NCBI GenBank assembly: GCA_900467745.1
Contig: UBQW01000013.1
Coordinates: 1 to 64,000, forward strand
Length of the DNA stretch: 64,000 nt
Source: Hyphomicrobiales bacterium
GTDB lineage: Bacteria > Pseudomonadota > Alphaproteobacteria > Rhizobiales > Rhizobiaceae
Reading direction: 5' to 3'
A model generated the notes under the pieces. The model was given only the letters and a program-made list of their open reading frames with translations. It was not told the DNA's origin and made no database searches. Below are positions 18,315 to 28,941 of the stretch, piece by piece. The position numbers and the translations under genes were made by a program. Each line of letters starts with the position of its first letter. Within the stretch, counting starts at the first letter, position 1.

Positions 18315-19626
18315 GGCTTCTCTTGTTCTGGTTGGCGCATTGATGGGTGCGACGGCCATGAGCGTCATCTATTCCGCCGGTGTGCCCGCGGAAGCGGCGG
18401 GGGCGTCCACCTACAAGGAACTGTCCGTTTTCGGTGACGTATTCGAGCGCGTTCGCGCCCAGTACGTGACGCCGCCGGCTGAAGACAAGCTGATCGAAAA
18501 TGCCATCAACGGTATGCTTTCGTCGCTTGACCCGCATTCGAGCTACATGAACGCCAAGGACGCGGCGGACATGCAGACCCAGACCAAGGGCGAGTTCGGC
18601 GGGCTGGGCATCGAAGTCACGATGGAAGACGAGCTCGTCAAGGTCATCACGCCGATCGACGATACGCCAGCCGCCAAGGCAGGTGTTCTCGCCGGCGATT
18701 ATATCTCGGAAATCGACGGGCAGTCCGTCCGTGGCCTGAAGCTCGAAGACGCTGTCGAGAAGATGCGCGGTGCCATCAACACCCCGATCAAGCTGACGCT
18801 GATCCGCAAGGGCGCCGACAAGCCCATCGAGCTGACGATCGTTCGCGATGTCGTGGCCGTGCAGGCGGTCAAGTCGCGTGTCGAGGATGATGTCGGGTAT
18901 CTCCGTATCATCTCGTTCACCGAGAAGACTTATCCGGATATGGAAAAGGCGATCGAGAAGATCAAGAAGACCGTTCCGGCCGACAAGCTCAAGGGCTACG
19001 TGCTCGACCTGCGCCTCAACCCGGGCGGTCTGCTCGACCAGGCGATCCAGGTATCGGATGCGCTTCTGCAGCGCGGCGAGGTGGTTTCCACGCGTGGCCG
19101 CAATCCGGATGAGACCCGCCGCTTCAATGCAGGCCCGGGCGATCTGACAGATGGCAAGCCTGTGATCGTTCTGATCAACGGCGGCTCGGCTTCGGCATCG
19201 GAAATCGTCGCCGGCGCCCTGCAGGATCTGCGTCGTGCCACGGTTCTCGGCACGCGCTCCTTCGGCAAGGGATCGGTTCAGACCATCATCCCGCTTGGCG
19301 AGAACGGCGCGCTTCGCCTGACGACGGCGCTCTACTACACGCCGTCGGGCCGCTCGATCCAGGGCACCGGCATTACGCCTGACATCAAGGTCGAAGAGCC
19401 GCTGCCGGATGATCTGAAGGGCAAGATGGTGACCGAGGGCGAATCCGCCCTGCGCGGCCACATCAAGGGCCAGAGCGAGACGGACGAGGGCTCGGGCTCC
19501 GTCGCCTACGTGCCGCCGGATCCGAAGGATGACGTGCAGCTCAACTACGCGCTCGACCTTCTGCGCGGCAAGAAGACGGACCCGTCTTTCCCGCCGAACC
19601 CTGAAAAGGCCGTCAGCGCCAAGTAA
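18304..19626 (+). CDS. ctpA: Carboxyl-terminal processing protease (S41 family)
   Basis: A 440-residue periplasmic serine protease from ATG 18304 (an earlier in-frame start inside the EnvC-like gene is rejected). It has a signal segment (about 1-30), a PDZ domain (about 85-165), and the S41 catalytic core with the Ser in G-G-S-A-S-A-S-E-I and the Lys in G-T-R-S-F-G-K-G-S-V-Q. The overlap with the EnvC-like gene suggests joint control of envelope hydrolysis. A strong terminator follows. Confidence 0.96.
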   Translation: MIRRASLVLVGALMGATAMSVIYSAGVPAEAAGASTYKELSVFGDVFERVRAQYVTPPAEDKLIENAINGMLSSLDPHSSYMNAKDAADMQTQTKGEFGGLGIEVTMEDELVKVITPIDDTPAAKAGVLAGDYISEIDGQSVRGLKLEDAVEKMRGAINTPIKLTLIRKGADKPIELTIVRDVVAVQAVKSRVEDDVGYLRIISFTEKTYPDMEKAIEKIKKTVPADKLKGYVLDLRLNPGGLLDQAIQVSDALLQRGEVVSTRGRNPDETRRFNAGPGDLTDGKPVIVLINGGSASASEIVAGALQDLRRATVLGTRSFGKGSVQTIIPLGENGALRLTTALYYTPSGRSIQGTGITPDIKVEEPLPDDLKGKMVTEGESALRGHIKGQSETDEGSGSVAYVPPDPKDDVQLNYALDLLRGKKTDPSFPPNPEKAVSAK

Positions 19627-19636
19627 CGATCAGATG

Positions 19637-19676
19637 AGGCGTCAGGCCGGATGAGGATCCGGCCTGACGCCTTTTT
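19637..19676 (+). terminator. Rho-independent terminator after ctpA
   Basis: AGGCGTCAGGCCGGAT and ATCCGGCCTGACGCCT form a perfect 16-bp stem with a GAGG loop, followed by five T. Confidence 0.95.
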
Positions 19677-19705
19677 GCTGTCCTGATGATGGAAGCAGCC
19701 GAAGA

Positions 19706-20902
19706 ATGAATACCGATCTGCACGCGCCCCTTGGACAGAACCGCAAGCCCGGCGGCAAGCGCCCTGGCGTCTTGCGCACCGGTCGGGTGGTTGCCGGGCT
19801 TTGCCTCGTGCTGATTGGCGGCTTTTCGGTCTATACCGCCTTTCGCGGCGATGGCCTGAAGCGCGAGACGCCGCCCGCCAAGGAGCAGGCCTCCGCCGTT
19901 CCCACCGACACCACTCAACAGGCCGCCACGCCCGATGCCGCGCCTCCCAACGGCATGCCGCGCAGCGAGCCGAATTCTGGCGCGAATGTCGAGCGGATGA
20001 CGACGGGCGATGGCTCGGTGGTGACCAAATACAGCCCGAAGACCCGCGACGGAAACGGCCCCGTGCTGATCGACGCCATGCAGGTGGGCCAGGATCCGCG
20101 AATGGCCGCGCTGCCGAACGATGCCTTGCTTGAGGCATCGTCGTTCGGAAGGCTGCCGATCGTCGGGCCCGATGGTCGTCGGCCGATGGACCAATATGCA
20201 CGGCCTTGGTCGGGCGCGCATGGAACGCGGATCGCGATCGTCGTGAGCGGCCTTGGCCTCAGCCAGACGGGGACGCAGCGGGCGATCCAGCAGTTGCCCG
20301 AGGAGGTGACGCTCGCCTTTGCCGCCAGCGGCAACAGCCTGCAGCGCTGGATGCAGGAGGCGCGCCGGTCGGGTCACGAGATCTTGATCCAGGTGCCGCT
20401 TGAGCCATTCGATTACCCGGCGGACGATCCAGGTCCTGATACGCTGCTGACGTCGAAAAGCGTGGCCAAGAATATCGAAAGCCTGCACCGAGCGATGGGC
20501 GAAATCACCAACTATACCGGTGTGCTGAACTACCAGGGCGGTCGTTTCCTTTCGGATGCGAATGCGCTGGAGCCCGTCATGCGCGATATCGGCAAGCGCG
20601 GGCTGTTGTTTCTCGATGATGGCACCTCGGCGCAGTCGAAGACCGCCGCGATCGCCAAGGGCACGGAGACGCCCTACGCGTTTGCTGACGTGCAGCTCGA
20701 CGGGCAGGTGGATTTCAACGCGATCACCAACAAGCTGGATGAACTCGAGCGCGTGGCCAAGCGTAACGGCCAGGCGATCGGCGTCGCCTCGGCATTTGAC
20801 GAGAGCATCGATGCCATTTCAAAATGGACGGAAGAAGCGGCGATGCGCGGCATCGAGATCGTCGGGATCGCCGCGCTGACCAATGATCCGAAGAAACCCT
20901 AG
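19706..20902 (+). CDS. Divergent polysaccharide deacetylase family protein (YibQ-like)
   Basis: A 398-residue protein with one N-terminal membrane segment (about 30-46), a Pro/Ala-rich linker (about 50-160) and a C-terminal domain beginning [13 protein letters not shown]. The blocks [22 protein letters not shown] and N-Y-Q-G-G-R-F fit the divergent polysaccharide deacetylase family, found next to EnvC/CtpA in many proteobacteria. The usual deacetylase D-D-x-G is changed (V-S-G-L-G), so catalysis is doubtful. It probably acts in the envelope with the two upstream genes. Confidence 0.85.
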   Translation: MNTDLHAPLGQNRKPGGKRPGVLRTGRVVAGLCLVLIGGFSVYTAFRGDGLKRETPPAKEQASAVPTDTTQQAATPDAAPPNGMPRSEPNSGANVERMTTGDGSVVTKYSPKTRDGNGPVLIDAMQVGQDPRMAALPNDALLEASSFGRLPIVGPDGRRPMDQYARPWSGAHGTRIAIVVSGLGLSQTGTQRAIQQLPEEVTLAFAASGNSLQRWMQEARRSGHEILIQVPLEPFDYPADDPGPDTLLTSKSVAKNIESLHRAMGEITNYTGVLNYQGGRFLSDANALEPVMRDIGKRGLLFLDDGTSAQSKTAAIAKGTETPYAFADVQLDGQVDFNAITNKLDELERVAKRNGQAIGVASAFDESIDAISKWTEEAAMRGIEIVGIAALTNDPKKP

Positions 20903-20913
20903 CAGAGACAACT

Positions 20914-21444
20914 ATGAGCCAATCGACCGTTAAAGCCGAAGATCTGCCCTATCGTCCGTGCGTCGGCGTGATGATCCTCAATCGCGCCGGGCTCGTCTGG
21001 GCCGGCCGCCGAATCCCGGCGGAAAATTCGGAATATGACGGCTCGCCGCAGCTGTGGCAGATGCCGCAGGGCGGCATCGACAAGGGCGAGGACCCGCTGA
21101 CGGCTGCTTACCGCGAGCTCTATGAAGAGACGGGGATGAAGACGGTGACGCTGCTTGCCGAGGCGAAGGACTGGATCAACTACGATTTGCCGCCACAGCT
21201 GATCGGCATTGGCCTGAAGGGCAAGTTTCGCGGACAAACGCAGCGCTGGTTCGCTTTCCGCTTCGATGGTGATGAGAGCGAGATCGCCATCAACCCGCCG
21301 CCGGGCGGGCATTCCGCGGAATTCGACGCCTGGGACTGGAAGCCGATGGCGGAATTGCCGGAGCTGATCGTGTCCTTCAAGCGCGGCGTCTACGAACAGG
21401 TGGTCAGCGAGTTCAGCCATCTCGCGGGATTGCCGGCCGCCTGA
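20914..21444 (+). CDS. rppH: RNA pyrophosphohydrolase
   Basis: A 176-residue Nudix hydrolase (also called NudH or IalA) that removes pyrophosphate from the 5' end of mRNA or hydrolyses dinucleoside polyphosphates. The Nudix box runs from G-G-I-D-K-G-E-D to R-E-L-Y-E-E-T-G at about residues 54-75. The N-terminal Y-R-P-C-V-G-V-M and the W-Q-M-P-Q-G-G segment match the RppH group. It starts 11 bp after the YibQ-like gene. Confidence 0.95.
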   Translation: MSQSTVKAEDLPYRPCVGVMILNRAGLVWAGRRIPAENSEYDGSPQLWQMPQGGIDKGEDPLTAAYRELYEETGMKTVTLLAEAKDWINYDLPPQLIGIGLKGKFRGQTQRWFAFRFDGDESEIAINPPPGGHSAEFDAWDWKPMAELPELIVSFKRGVYEQVVSEFSHLAGLPAA

Positions 21445-21516
21445 TTTGGATCGCGGCTGAATGCCAGATGCATGATCGGATGCCGGCCGCTTGGGCGACC
21501 GGCTCCTGTGGCTTGA

Positions 21517-22002
21517 TTATTCGGCTTGGTCGGCCGAGTCGGCGTTCAGCTGGCCATACTTGGCTTCGCCGATCTTGCCGAGCAGCTCGAGCTGCGTTTC
21601 GAGGAAGTCGATGTGGCCTTCTTCGTCCATGAGGAGCTGTTCGAAGAGCTTCATGGAAACGTAGTCGCCTGCCTCATGACAGATATCGCGGGATTTCTTG
21701 TAGGCGGTGCGGGCGTCGTATTCGCCGGCGAGGTCCGCTTCCAAAACTTCCTTGACGTTCTGGCCGATGCGCAACGGAGCAAGCGTCTGCAGATTGGGGT
21801 GGCCTTCGAGGAAGATGATGCGCGCGACGAGCTTGTCGGCATGCTGCATTTCTTCGATGGATTCAGCGCGCTCTTTCTTGGCAAGCTTGGTGTAGCCCCA
21901 ATCCTCGAGCAAACGATAGTGAACCCAGTACTGATTGACAGCACCAAGCTCCAAAAAGAGGGCCTCGTTAAGCCGCTCGATGACTTTTTTGTCGCCTTTC
22001 AA
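21517..22002 (-). CDS. bfr: Bacterioferritin
   Basis: A 161-residue iron-storage subunit. It begins at TTG 22002 (M-K-G-D-K-K-V) behind AGGAG; upstream in-frame ATGs lie inside bfd. With this start the ferroxidase ligands fall at the classical positions E18, E51 and H54, and the haem ligand at M52, which confirms the choice. Further E and H ligands (E94, E127, H130 region) are in E-Y-D-A-R and E-E-G-H-I-D-F. It overlaps the upstream ferredoxin gene by 35 nt. Confidence 0.97.
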   Translation of the reverse strand: MKGDKKVIERLNEALFLELGAVNQYWVHYRLLEDWGYTKLAKKERAESIEEMQHADKLVARIIFLEGHPNLQTLAPLRIGQNVKEVLEADLAGEYDARTAYKKSRDICHEAGDYVSMKLFEQLLMDEEGHIDFLETQLELLGKIGEAKYGQLNADSADQAE

Positions 22003-22279
22003 TGTCCGCTCTCCTGTTTTCTTCATGGAAGTTTCTGAGGCGGGACATGAAATCAAATATTTCGGCATCCGTCGAGTGCCGACGGGCGTGATAGTCCTCG
22101 GTCGTCTGAATGATGATGTCGACCACGTTGGGGAAACAACCGCAGCAACGGCCGCGTTTTTCCATGGCATGGTAGACTTTCGCAGGGACAATAAGCTGCC
22201 AACAGTCCTCATCGAGAAGGCTGTTGATAACCTCCCGGATTTCGGTGTCGGTTATGTAGTTGCAACTGCAGACAAGCAC
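21968..22279 (-). CDS. bfd: Bacterioferritin-associated ferredoxin
   Basis: A 103-residue [2Fe-2S] protein from GTG 22279. The cluster ligands are visible as C-S-C near the N-terminus and C-C-G-C in the middle, as in BFD-type proteins, which pass electrons to bacterioferritin to release iron. It lies directly upstream of bfr and overlaps it, so the two are cotranscribed. Iron control (Irr or RirA) would be expected, but I could not identify a convincing box in the 177-bp upstream gap; only an isolated TTGACA on the minus strand (22336-22341) stands out. Confidence 0.88.
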   Translation of the reverse strand: MLVCSCNYITDTEIREVINSLLDEDCWQLIVPAKVYHAMEKRGRCCGCFPNVVDIIIQTTEDYHARRHSTDAEIFDFMSRLRNFHEENRRADIERRQKSHRAA

Positions 22280-22456
22280 GTCTTCATTCCAAACATGACA
22301 ATGACTATCGCCTTTTTGCTAAAGAAGACGTTCGTTGTCAAGAAAGATTCATATTCAGGCATTGCCGCTTCGCCCGCCTTCCGGCTCGTCTACCATCCAA
22401 CTGAAGCGTATGGCTCTCCGCTTGCGACGATGCCTGATCGGACTCGATATTGAAAA

Positions 22457-25400
22457 TCAATGAAAATTACGGCCCTTCGGCATGACCGAGGCCGTGGCTT
22501 CATTCCGCTCCCGATTGTCCCGCGTGGTTATTCTTTTTTCCATCACTGCTTTCTCCAATGTCTCGTTGAGCTTCTTCTGCCGGGGATCGGCGGTCGGTCG
22601 GCGCGCCTCGTCGGAGCGGTCGCAGACGCCGAAGCGATTGGCCTCCTTCTGCAAGAGGCCCAAGGCGTGCGTCATGTCCTCGATGTGATCGACAACCGTA
22701 TGGATCACCCCGCTCTGGCTCTGCAGCTTGCCGCGGATCTTGACGAGCCGGGCGCCCATGACGATGGCGCGATATTTCTCGAAGGTCTTCGGCCAGACGA
22801 TTGCATTGGCGACGCCGGTTTCATCCTCCAGCGTCATGAAGATCACGCCCTTGGCCGAGCCCGGACGCTGGCGCACCAATACGAGGCCGGCAATCGTCAC
22901 CCACCGGCCGTTCGGTACCTTGAGCAGGTCGACGCTGCGGGTGATACCGATCCCACGCAGTTCGTCGCGCAGGAAGGACAGAGGGTGCGCCTTGAGCGAC
23001 AGCGACAGATACCGGTAGTCCTCGACCACCTGCTCGCCGGGCAGCATTTCAGGCAACCTAGCCTGCGGCTCGACCTGCAGGTCGAGATGAGAGGCCTGAT
23101 CGAACAACGGCAAGCGCTCGGCTGCACTCTTCACATCCAGCGCACGGACCGCCCATAGCGCCTCGCGCCGGGACAGGCCGATGCTGTTGAAGGCATCCGC
23201 ATCCGCCAGCCGCTCGATATCGGACTTGTCGAGGCCGGAGCGCAGCCAGAGATCGCGGATGGAAGTATAGCCGTATCCCCGATGCGCCAGCAGTTTCTCG
23301 CATATGGCGTCCTCGGATAACCCTTTTACCTGACGAAAGCCGAGACGGACGGCGTGGTTGGCTTTGATGACATCGCTCATCTCGCGATGGCGGAAATCAA
23401 TCCGACGTTTTTCGAAGCGTCCGTCTTCCAGCAGGCAGTCCCAATCCGAACTGTTGATATCGACCGGCCGGATCTCGACGCCATGTTCCCTGGCATCGCG
23501 AACCAGCTGCGCCGGCGCGTAGAAGCCCATCGGCTGCGAGTTCAGCATGGCCGCACAGAAGATATCGGGATAATAAGCCTTCATCCAGGAGGAGGCATAG
23601 ACGAGCAGCGCGAAGGAGGCCGCGTGGCTTTCCGGAAAGCCGTATTCGCCGAAGCCCTTGATCTGGTTGAAGCACTGTTGTGCGAATTCTTTCGAATAGA
23701 TTTCCTTCGACATCATGCCATCGATGAATCGTTGTTCGAAATTGCCAATGGTGCCGGTCCGCTTGAAAGTCGCCATCGCTCGCCGCAGTTGGTCGGCTTC
23801 AGCAGGTTCGAAGCCCGCTGCAGTGATAGCGATCTGCATCGCCTGCTCTTGGAAGAGCGGAACACCCAATGTTCGCTCAAGGACATTTTCTAACTCTTTG
23901 CTGGGATAGCTGGCCGGGATTCCTCGCCTTCGCTCCTCCCGGCGCTTAAGATAAGGGTGGACCATGTCACCCTGGATAGGCCCCGGTCGGACGATGGCGA
24001 CCTCGATGACGAGGTCGTAGAACACTCGCGGCCGAAGGCGCGGCAGCATACTCATCTGCGCGCGGCTTTCGATCTGGAAGACCCCCAGCGTGTCGGCCCG
24101 GCACATCATGTCGTAGACCGGCTTTTCGTCCTCATGTGTGTCATTGCCGAGATCGGCCAGCGTCTTCTTCACGTCGTAATGCAACAGAAGAAGATCGAAG
24201 GCCTTGCGCAGGCAGGTCAGCATTCCGAGCGCCAACACGTCGACCTTGAGGATCTTCAGATTGTCGAGATCGTCCTTGTCCCATTCGATCATGTAGCGAT
24301 CGGGCATCGCCGTATTCATGATCGGCACGACCTCGTCGAGCCGGTCGCGGGTGATGACGAAGCCGCCGACATGCTGGGTGAGGTGGCGGGGGAAGCTCAA
24401 GAGTTCGGATGCATATTGCAGGACGTGGTTGGTTACGGGGTTGCCCGTGTCGAGGCCGGCGGCCCGTGCTTCCCGTTCAGACAGCTTGTCATCCGACCAA
24501 CCCCATACCAGGCTGCCGATCGCCGATTGCACATCCTCCGACAAGCCGAATGCCTTTGCGACCTCGCGACCTGCGGAACGGGTGCGGTAGCTGGTAACTG
24601 CCGCCGTCAGTCCGGCATGCTCTTTCCCATAGCGCTTGTAGATGTGCTGGATGACCTCCTCGCGCCGGTCATGCTCGAAATCGACATCGATATCGGGTGG
24701 CTCGTCGCGGTCCGTCGACATGAAGCGGTCGAACAGCAGCACGCTTTTTTCCGGGTTAACCTCCGTGACCTCAAGGCAGTAGCAGATCACCGAATTGGCG
24801 GCCGAGCCGCGGCCCTGGCAAAGGATCTTGAGCTCATAGCGGGCATGCATGATGATCCGGTGGACCGTCAGGAAATATGGCGCGTATTGCTTCTCTCTTA
24901 CGAGGTCCAGTTCATAGACAATCTGCTCGCGGGTCTTCTCCAATATGCCTTCAGGAAAGCGCTTTGCCGCTCCCGCCCATGTCAGGCGCTCCAATGTTTC
25001 GTAAGGGGTTTCGCCCGCGTCGTTCTCATCGGGATAATTGTGTTTCAGTTCGTCCAGACAAAAGTTCAGCCTGGAGAAGAATTTCTCCGTGTTGGAGATC
25101 GCATCGGGATATTCCCTGAAAAGCCGTACCATCTCTCTTCCGTGCTTCAGATAGCGTTCGGCATTCGGCGCCAGCAGAAAGCCGGCTTCCGGGATCGGCA
25201 CATGTTCCCTTATCGAGGTGACGATATCCGACAGGGGACGGCGGGCGGTGTCGTGATAGAGCGGCTGATTGGAGGCGATCAGGGGCACGCGGTTTCTGGA
25301 GGCGAGGATCGAAATCACCGCAAAGACGCGCTTGTCGCGACCGTCATAGGTTGATGTCATTGTCATGTAGAGCTTTTCACGGAAGCGAGTCCGGAGACGC

Positions 25401-25906
25401 CCGACGCAGGCTTCGAATGTGTCGCAACGCAGGGGATCGTCGACAACGACAGGATCAGGGATGAGGGCCAACATCATCTGGTCGCCCCATTCCAGCAGGT
25501 CCTCCTCCACTAAGGTGCAGTTGCCCTTTTCCGCGCGCAGATTGCCGGCGCTCAGGAGGCGGCAGAGATGGGCCCAACCCTTTCGATTTTGAGGGTAGGC
25601 CAGAATATCGGGTGTTCCGTCCGAAAAGACCAACCGGGCGCCGGGTTGCAGACGGACCGGGTCAATGACGTCCTCGGGGTTCTCGCCCTTCTCCAGCAGT
25701 CCCTGCTCTTTTCGCTCGAATTTCTTTCGAAGCGCTTTCGCTTGGGCATGCGCCCTGACCACGCCGGCGACCGAGTTGCGGTCGGCGATGCCGATGCCGC
25801 CCAGCCCCAGGACCGCGGCCTGCAGCACCATTTCCTCAGGCTTGGAGGCACCCTCCAAAAAGGAGAAGTTGGTCTTGGCGCCGATCTCGAAGAAAGCCTG
25901 GGTCAT
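22457..25906 (-). CDS. dnaE2: Error-prone DNA polymerase DnaE2 (ImuC)
   Basis: A 1149-residue C-family polymerase used in translesion synthesis. The N-terminal PHP domain opens with [12 protein letters not shown]; the polymerase active site region contains [10 protein letters not shown]; an OB-fold domain lies near the C-terminus ([14 protein letters not shown]). The frame is intact. It overlaps imuB by 4 nt (ATGA) and closes the imuA-imuB-dnaE2 cassette behind a LexA box, so it is SOS-induced. Housekeeping DnaE is a separate gene. Confidence 0.96.
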   Translation of the reverse strand: MTQAFFEIGAKTNFSFLEGASKPEEMVLQAAVLGLGGIGIADRNSVAGVVRAHAQAKALRKKFERKEQGLLEKGENPEDVIDPVRLQPGARLVFSDGTPDILAYPQNRKGWAHLCRLLSAGNLRAEKGNCTLVEEDLLEWGDQMMLALIPDPVVVDDPLRCDTFEACVGRLRTRFREKLYMTMTSTYDGRDKRVFAVISILASRNRVPLIASNQPLYHDTARRPLSDIVTSIREHVPIPEAGFLLAPNAERYLKHGREMVRLFREYPDAISNTEKFFSRLNFCLDELKHNYPDENDAGETPYETLERLTWAGAAKRFPEGILEKTREQIVYELDLVREKQYAPYFLTVHRIIMHARYELKILCQGRGSAANSVICYCLEVTEVNPEKSVLLFDRFMSTDRDEPPDIDVDFEHDRREEVIQHIYKRYGKEHAGLTAAVTSYRTRSAGREVAKAFGLSEDVQSAIGSLVWGWSDDKLSEREARAAGLDTGNPVTNHVLQYASELLSFPRHLTQHVGGFVITRDRLDEVVPIMNTAMPDRYMIEWDKDDLDNLKILKVDVLALGMLTCLRKAFDLLLLHYDVKKTLADLGNDTHEDEKPVYDMMCRADTLGVFQIESRAQMSMLPRLRPRVFYDLVIEVAIVRPGPIQGDMVHPYLKRREERRRGIPASYPSKELENVLERTLGVPLFQEQAMQIAITAAGFEPAEADQLRRAMATFKRTGTIGNFEQRFIDGMMSKEIYSKEFAQQCFNQIKGFGEYGFPESHAASFALLVYASSWMKAYYPDIFCAAMLNSQPMGFYAPAQLVRDAREHGVEIRPVDINSSDWDCLLEDGRFEKRRIDFRHREMSDVIKANHAVRLGFRQVKGLSEDAICEKLLAHRGYGYTSIRDLWLRSGLDKSDIERLADADAFNSIGLSRREALWAVRALDVKSAAERLPLFDQASHLDLQVEPQARLPEMLPGEQVVEDYRYLSLSLKAHPLSFLRDELRGIGITRSVDLLKVPNGRWVTIAGLVLVRQRPGSAKGVIFMTLEDETGVANAIVWPKTFEKYRAIVMGARLVKIRGKLQSQSGVIHTVVDHIEDMTHALGLLQKEANRFGVCDRSDEARRPTADPRQKKLNETLEKAVMEKRITTRDNRERNEATASVMPKGRNFH

Positions 25907-27510
25907 GCGAACATCCCGTGCATGTACCAGCTCTGCGTCTCGTCCTGGCCGTACAGACCCTTGCGGTAGATCCAGAAGCGGTGGCCCTGATCATCCTCGA
26001 CGCGGAAATAGTCGCGGGGTTGCGTGTCCTTGCCGTCGAGCCACCATTCCATGGCAAGTCGCTCCGGCCCCTCGCTTTTTACGATACGGTGGCGCATGCG
26101 GCGCCAGTGAAAATTGGCCGGCGCGCCATCAGGCACCTCGATGGCAAAGGCATCCATCGGTTCCGCTCTTTCCAGAAGACGCGCGGGTCTCTCGCCGCGT
26201 GAAGGAGCGGGATTTCCAGGCGGGATCTTCGCGGTGAGGCCATCGATGGCGGGAACCGAAATTACCGCCCTTTCCGGCAGGTGGCTTTCGCGCAGCTGGA
26301 AGGTCTGCAGGCAATCTGATCCCAATCGCGCGGAGACGCGATCGACGAAGGCTGCCAGCGAGGCATCCTTCTGCTGATGTCCCTCAAAGTCGCTCTGGGC
26401 CGTATCGAAGGCTTCGTGGCGCAGGACATTGAGGCGCAGGATCTCGAATCCATAGCCGGCATCGAGATCGTCATGGACCGCCTGCAGGCGTTCGGTGAAG
26501 AGGACGGCGATGCGCCTTGGTTCCCGCAGCGGTCTTGTCGTGCCGGCCGCGATGCGGAAGACCTTGCCGTCGACGCGAAACAGGACGAGTTCGAAAACGC
26601 GGCCGCCGACGCCGCGCGCCTCCAGCGAGGGTTTCAGCGCATGGGCGATCTGGTCGGTGACGGCCGGAATCTCCTCTTCCGCAGCGACCGGTTCCATCAA
26701 GCGGCGCTCGGCCGAAAGGCTGGCGACGGGCAGGCGCGGCGATATCGGCTCCTCGTCCGTTCCAAGTACCTGGTCAAGCCGCAACAGCACGCTTGCGCCG
26801 AAACGGCGGGTCAGCGGCGCGCGCGGGGTTTCCATCAGGTCGCCGATGTATTTCAGGCCCATCTTGGTGAGTGCTGCGACCGTGTCGTCCGAGAGGCGAA
26901 GTGCGGCAACCGGAAGGGGAGCAACGACCCGTTCCGTCTCATCCGCGTCGATCACGCCTCCCTGGCCGAAGCGGCTGACCGCCCAGGACAGGCCCGGGGA
27001 GGCGGTGATGGCGCCCCGGACGTCGATACCCATTTGAAAGAGCCTGGACAGAATATCCTTGAGGAGCGCCTTTTCGCCGCCGAAGAGGTGGGCGCAGCCG
27101 GTGATGTCGAGAAACAGGCCATCCCTGCCGTCGAGCGCCACCAGAGGCGTATAGCGGTCGCACCAGTCGGCAATGCCTTCGAGAAAGCGCAGGTCGGCGG
27201 CCGGATCCTCCTCGATTACCTCGATCGTCGGGTGGATGGCGCGGGCTTCGGCGACCCCCATGCTCTTTTTCAGGTTGATCGCCTCGGCTGCCTCGTCCAG
27301 CGCCGTCAGCCGCATGGTGTTGGCGTGGCGGCCGGAGCAGACGATCGGCGGCGTCTCAGGACGATTGCGCAAACGCCAGGCGAGACCCCACTTCTTCCTG
27401 GATATGCGATCGGTCGGCAGATGCGGAAAATGCAGCGCCAGAATGCGCTGAGCGTTCGCCTGGAAAGCGAGTGTTGGCTGATGGGCGGACAGGGAAAAAC
27501 CGGCGGTCAT
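25903..27510 (-). CDS. imuB: DNA polymerase Y-family protein ImuB
   Basis: A 535-residue Y-family protein from ATG 27510, preceded by GGAGTGG. It begins with the palm segment [12 protein letters not shown]. In known ImuB proteins the catalytic acidic residues are lost and the protein instead links ImuA and DnaE2 to the sliding clamp. Here the region around [18 protein letters not shown] is present but the canonical Y-family D-E pair is not obvious. It overlaps imuA by about 155 nt and dnaE2 by 4 nt. Confidence 0.94.
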   Translation of the reverse strand: MTAGFSLSAHQPTLAFQANAQRILALHFPHLPTDRISRKKWGLAWRLRNRPETPPIVCSGRHANTMRLTALDEAAEAINLKKSMGVAEARAIHPTIEVIEEDPAADLRFLEGIADWCDRYTPLVALDGRDGLFLDITGCAHLFGGEKALLKDILSRLFQMGIDVRGAITASPGLSWAVSRFGQGGVIDADETERVVAPLPVAALRLSDDTVAALTKMGLKYIGDLMETPRAPLTRRFGASVLLRLDQVLGTDEEPISPRLPVASLSAERRLMEPVAAEEEIPAVTDQIAHALKPSLEARGVGGRVFELVLFRVDGKVFRIAAGTTRPLREPRRIAVLFTERLQAVHDDLDAGYGFEILRLNVLRHEAFDTAQSDFEGHQQKDASLAAFVDRVSARLGSDCLQTFQLRESHLPERAVISVPAIDGLTAKIPPGNPAPSRGERPARLLERAEPMDAFAIEVPDGAPANFHWRRMRHRIVKSEGPERLAMEWWLDGKDTQPRDYFRVEDDQGHRFWIYRKGLYGQDETQSWYMHGMFA

Positions 27511-28303
27511 GGGGGTTCCACTCCAGAAGGATGGAGAAGGGAGCCGGGTTTCGGCTCTTCTCCAGGGTTATGCGAAAGATCGGATTGCCGATGCTGCCGC
27601 CCAGCATCGATCCATCAGGCAAGGGCCGCGCCGCAGATGGCGCGGGTTCGGCAAGAAAGCGGAAGATGGCGCTGCTGGCCTCTTCCTCCGCTGCCTGCCG
27701 CAACAGGAAAAGCGGGCGGCGAGATGCCTTCGCCCGCAGGTTGAGACGGCGGCTCTCCGTCAGGCCGAAGGGCCTGGGATTACCGCGAACTTCGAGAATG
27801 GTGGCCGGGAAAACACCGCTTTCGACGGCGGTTTCCGCCAACCACAGCGCGTCTTCCAGCTTTTTCGGCGCGGCGTGCAGAAAGAGCCGCGGCTTCAGGC
27901 CGAAATCGCCGAGGCCAACGGCATAGGGCCGCCCGGCCTCCATTGTCGCCACCGTGTCGGCGATCCAGAGGATCGGCAGGTGCGCGTTCGCCCCCTCCTC
28001 TTGTCGCTGGAGCATGGCCGCGATCGCCAGAACGAAGCCGCTGCTTGCGCCGGCATTGCGCAACAGCGTCGTGCGGATTTCGGTCAGGCCATCGAGCGGC
28101 AGACCGCCGTCGAGAGCCTCATCCAAAGCGGGGATTCCTAACGGCAGGCGCAGGGCGTCTTCGCTCTTCGGCTTGTCGAGAACGGTATCAGCCAAAGCCT
28201 GGTTTTCCGCCGCCGCCAATGCGGGCACCGGTTTTCCTTCAAGCTTTGCAATGGTTTCGCGGAGCGCAAAAAGCCGCTCGCGCGCCACGGCCGACTGTGC
28301 CAC
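27356..28303 (-). CDS. imuA: ImuA, SOS mutagenesis accessory protein
   Basis: A RecA/SulA-like accessory protein of 315 residues, starting at GTG 28303 (A-Q-S-A-V-A-R-E-R-L-F-A-L-R) behind GGAG. The core has L-P-L-G-I-P-A-L-D-E-A-L-D-G-G-L-P and the C-terminal [14 protein letters not shown] block. A tail of about 45 residues after this block lies over the start of imuB and looks like read-through in the second frame. Expression is expected from the SOS box 23 bp upstream. Confidence 0.93.
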   Translation of the reverse strand: MAQSAVARERLFALRETIAKLEGKPVPALAAAENQALADTVLDKPKSEDALRLPLGIPALDEALDGGLPLDGLTEIRTTLLRNAGASSGFVLAIAAMLQRQEEGANAHLPILWIADTVATMEAGRPYAVGLGDFGLKPRLFLHAAPKKLEDALWLAETAVESGVFPATILEVRGNPRPFGLTESRRLNLRAKASRRPLFLLRQAAEEEASSAIFRFLAEPAPSAARPLPDGSMLGGSIGNPIFRITLEKSRNPAPFSILLEWNPHDRRFFPVRPSANTRFPGERSAHSGAAFSASADRSHIQEEVGSRLAFAQSS

Positions 28304-28325
28304 GACGTCACTCCATCTAACGGAT

Positions 28326-28340
28326 GTTCCTATTATGTTC
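28326..28340. promoter_or_regulatory. LexA (SOS) box of the imuA-imuB-dnaE2 operon
   Basis: GTTC (28326-28329), seven bases, GTTC (28337-28340) is a perfect alphaproteobacterial LexA operator (GTTC-N7-GTTC), lying 23 bp upstream of the imuA start. Confidence 0.9.
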
Positions 28341-28466
28341 TTATGGATTCCAGAGCTCGGCCGAAGAGTCAACAGCCGTTTGATGTGAATTTATTCCTGC
28401 CTTTGATTCCGCTCTCGAAAATCAGCTGCAAAGGCTCTATATGGGCGGCAAAGGAAAGGAGCTTTT

Positions 28467-28904
28467 ATGGCTCGCATAGACCAGAGCGACAATTGGCAGG
28501 ATCGCCACGCTCCGACAATCAGCACGTTCGAGTCCCTGGCGATGGAGGCTTACAGCCACCTGCCGGAAGAATTCCGTGCGCTGACGACCAATCTGACGAT
28601 CGAGATCGAAGACTTCCCCGACGACGAGGTGTTCGAGGACATGGCGCTGGAAACGCCGTTCGATCTGCTCGGCCTCTTCGAGGGACGCGGGATTTCCGAG
28701 CGCTTCACAATGGAAACGGGCGAGCTTCCCAATCGCATCCGTCTCTACCGGCGGCCGATCCTCGATTACTGGGCCGAGAACGACGAAACGCTGGGCGATA
28801 TCATCACCCACGTGCTGATCCATGAGATCGGGCACCATTTCGGTCTCAGCGACGACGACATGGAGCGGATCGAGGCGAGCGCGGAAGAGGCGGCCGAGCG
28901 CTAG
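28467..28904 (+). CDS. Zincin-type metallopeptidase family protein (minimal metalloprotease)
   Basis: A 145-residue soluble protein, ATG 28467 behind AAAGGAG. The zinc motif H-E-I-G-H-H-F-G-L-S-D-D-D-M near residue 118 is the HExxHxxGxxD/E form of the small metallopeptidase family long listed as DUF1025. N-terminal residues F-E-S-L-A-M-E-A-Y-S-H-L-P-E-E-F also match. Substrates are unknown. The gene stands alone, divergent from the SOS cassette, with a 163-bp shared upstream region that includes the LexA box, so SOS influence is possible but not shown. Confidence 0.88.
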   Translation: MARIDQSDNWQDRHAPTISTFESLAMEAYSHLPEEFRALTTNLTIEIEDFPDDEVFEDMALETPFDLLGLFEGRGISERFTMETGELPNRIRLYRRPILDYWAENDETLGDIITHVLIHEIGHHFGLSDDDMERIEASAEEAAER

Positions 28905-28941
28905 GCGCGCGGCCATTCATGCTGGTCTCTACCGGGAATTC

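Noticed and set aside
18058..19461. A 467-codon open frame antisense to ctpA
   Set aside because: Low-complexity Arg/His/Asp/Leu shadow frame opposite a certain protease gene.
22280..22456. An Irr or RirA iron-control box upstream of bfd-bfr
   Set aside because: Expected by analogy, but no convincing match to either consensus could be seen in the 177-bp gap.
23957..25354. A 465-codon open frame antisense to dnaE2
   Set aside because: Shadow of the dnaE2 coding strand; no domain and no ribosome site.
26377..27744. A 455-codon open frame antisense to imuB and imuA
   Set aside because: Shadow frame; both genes on the minus strand are recognised families.
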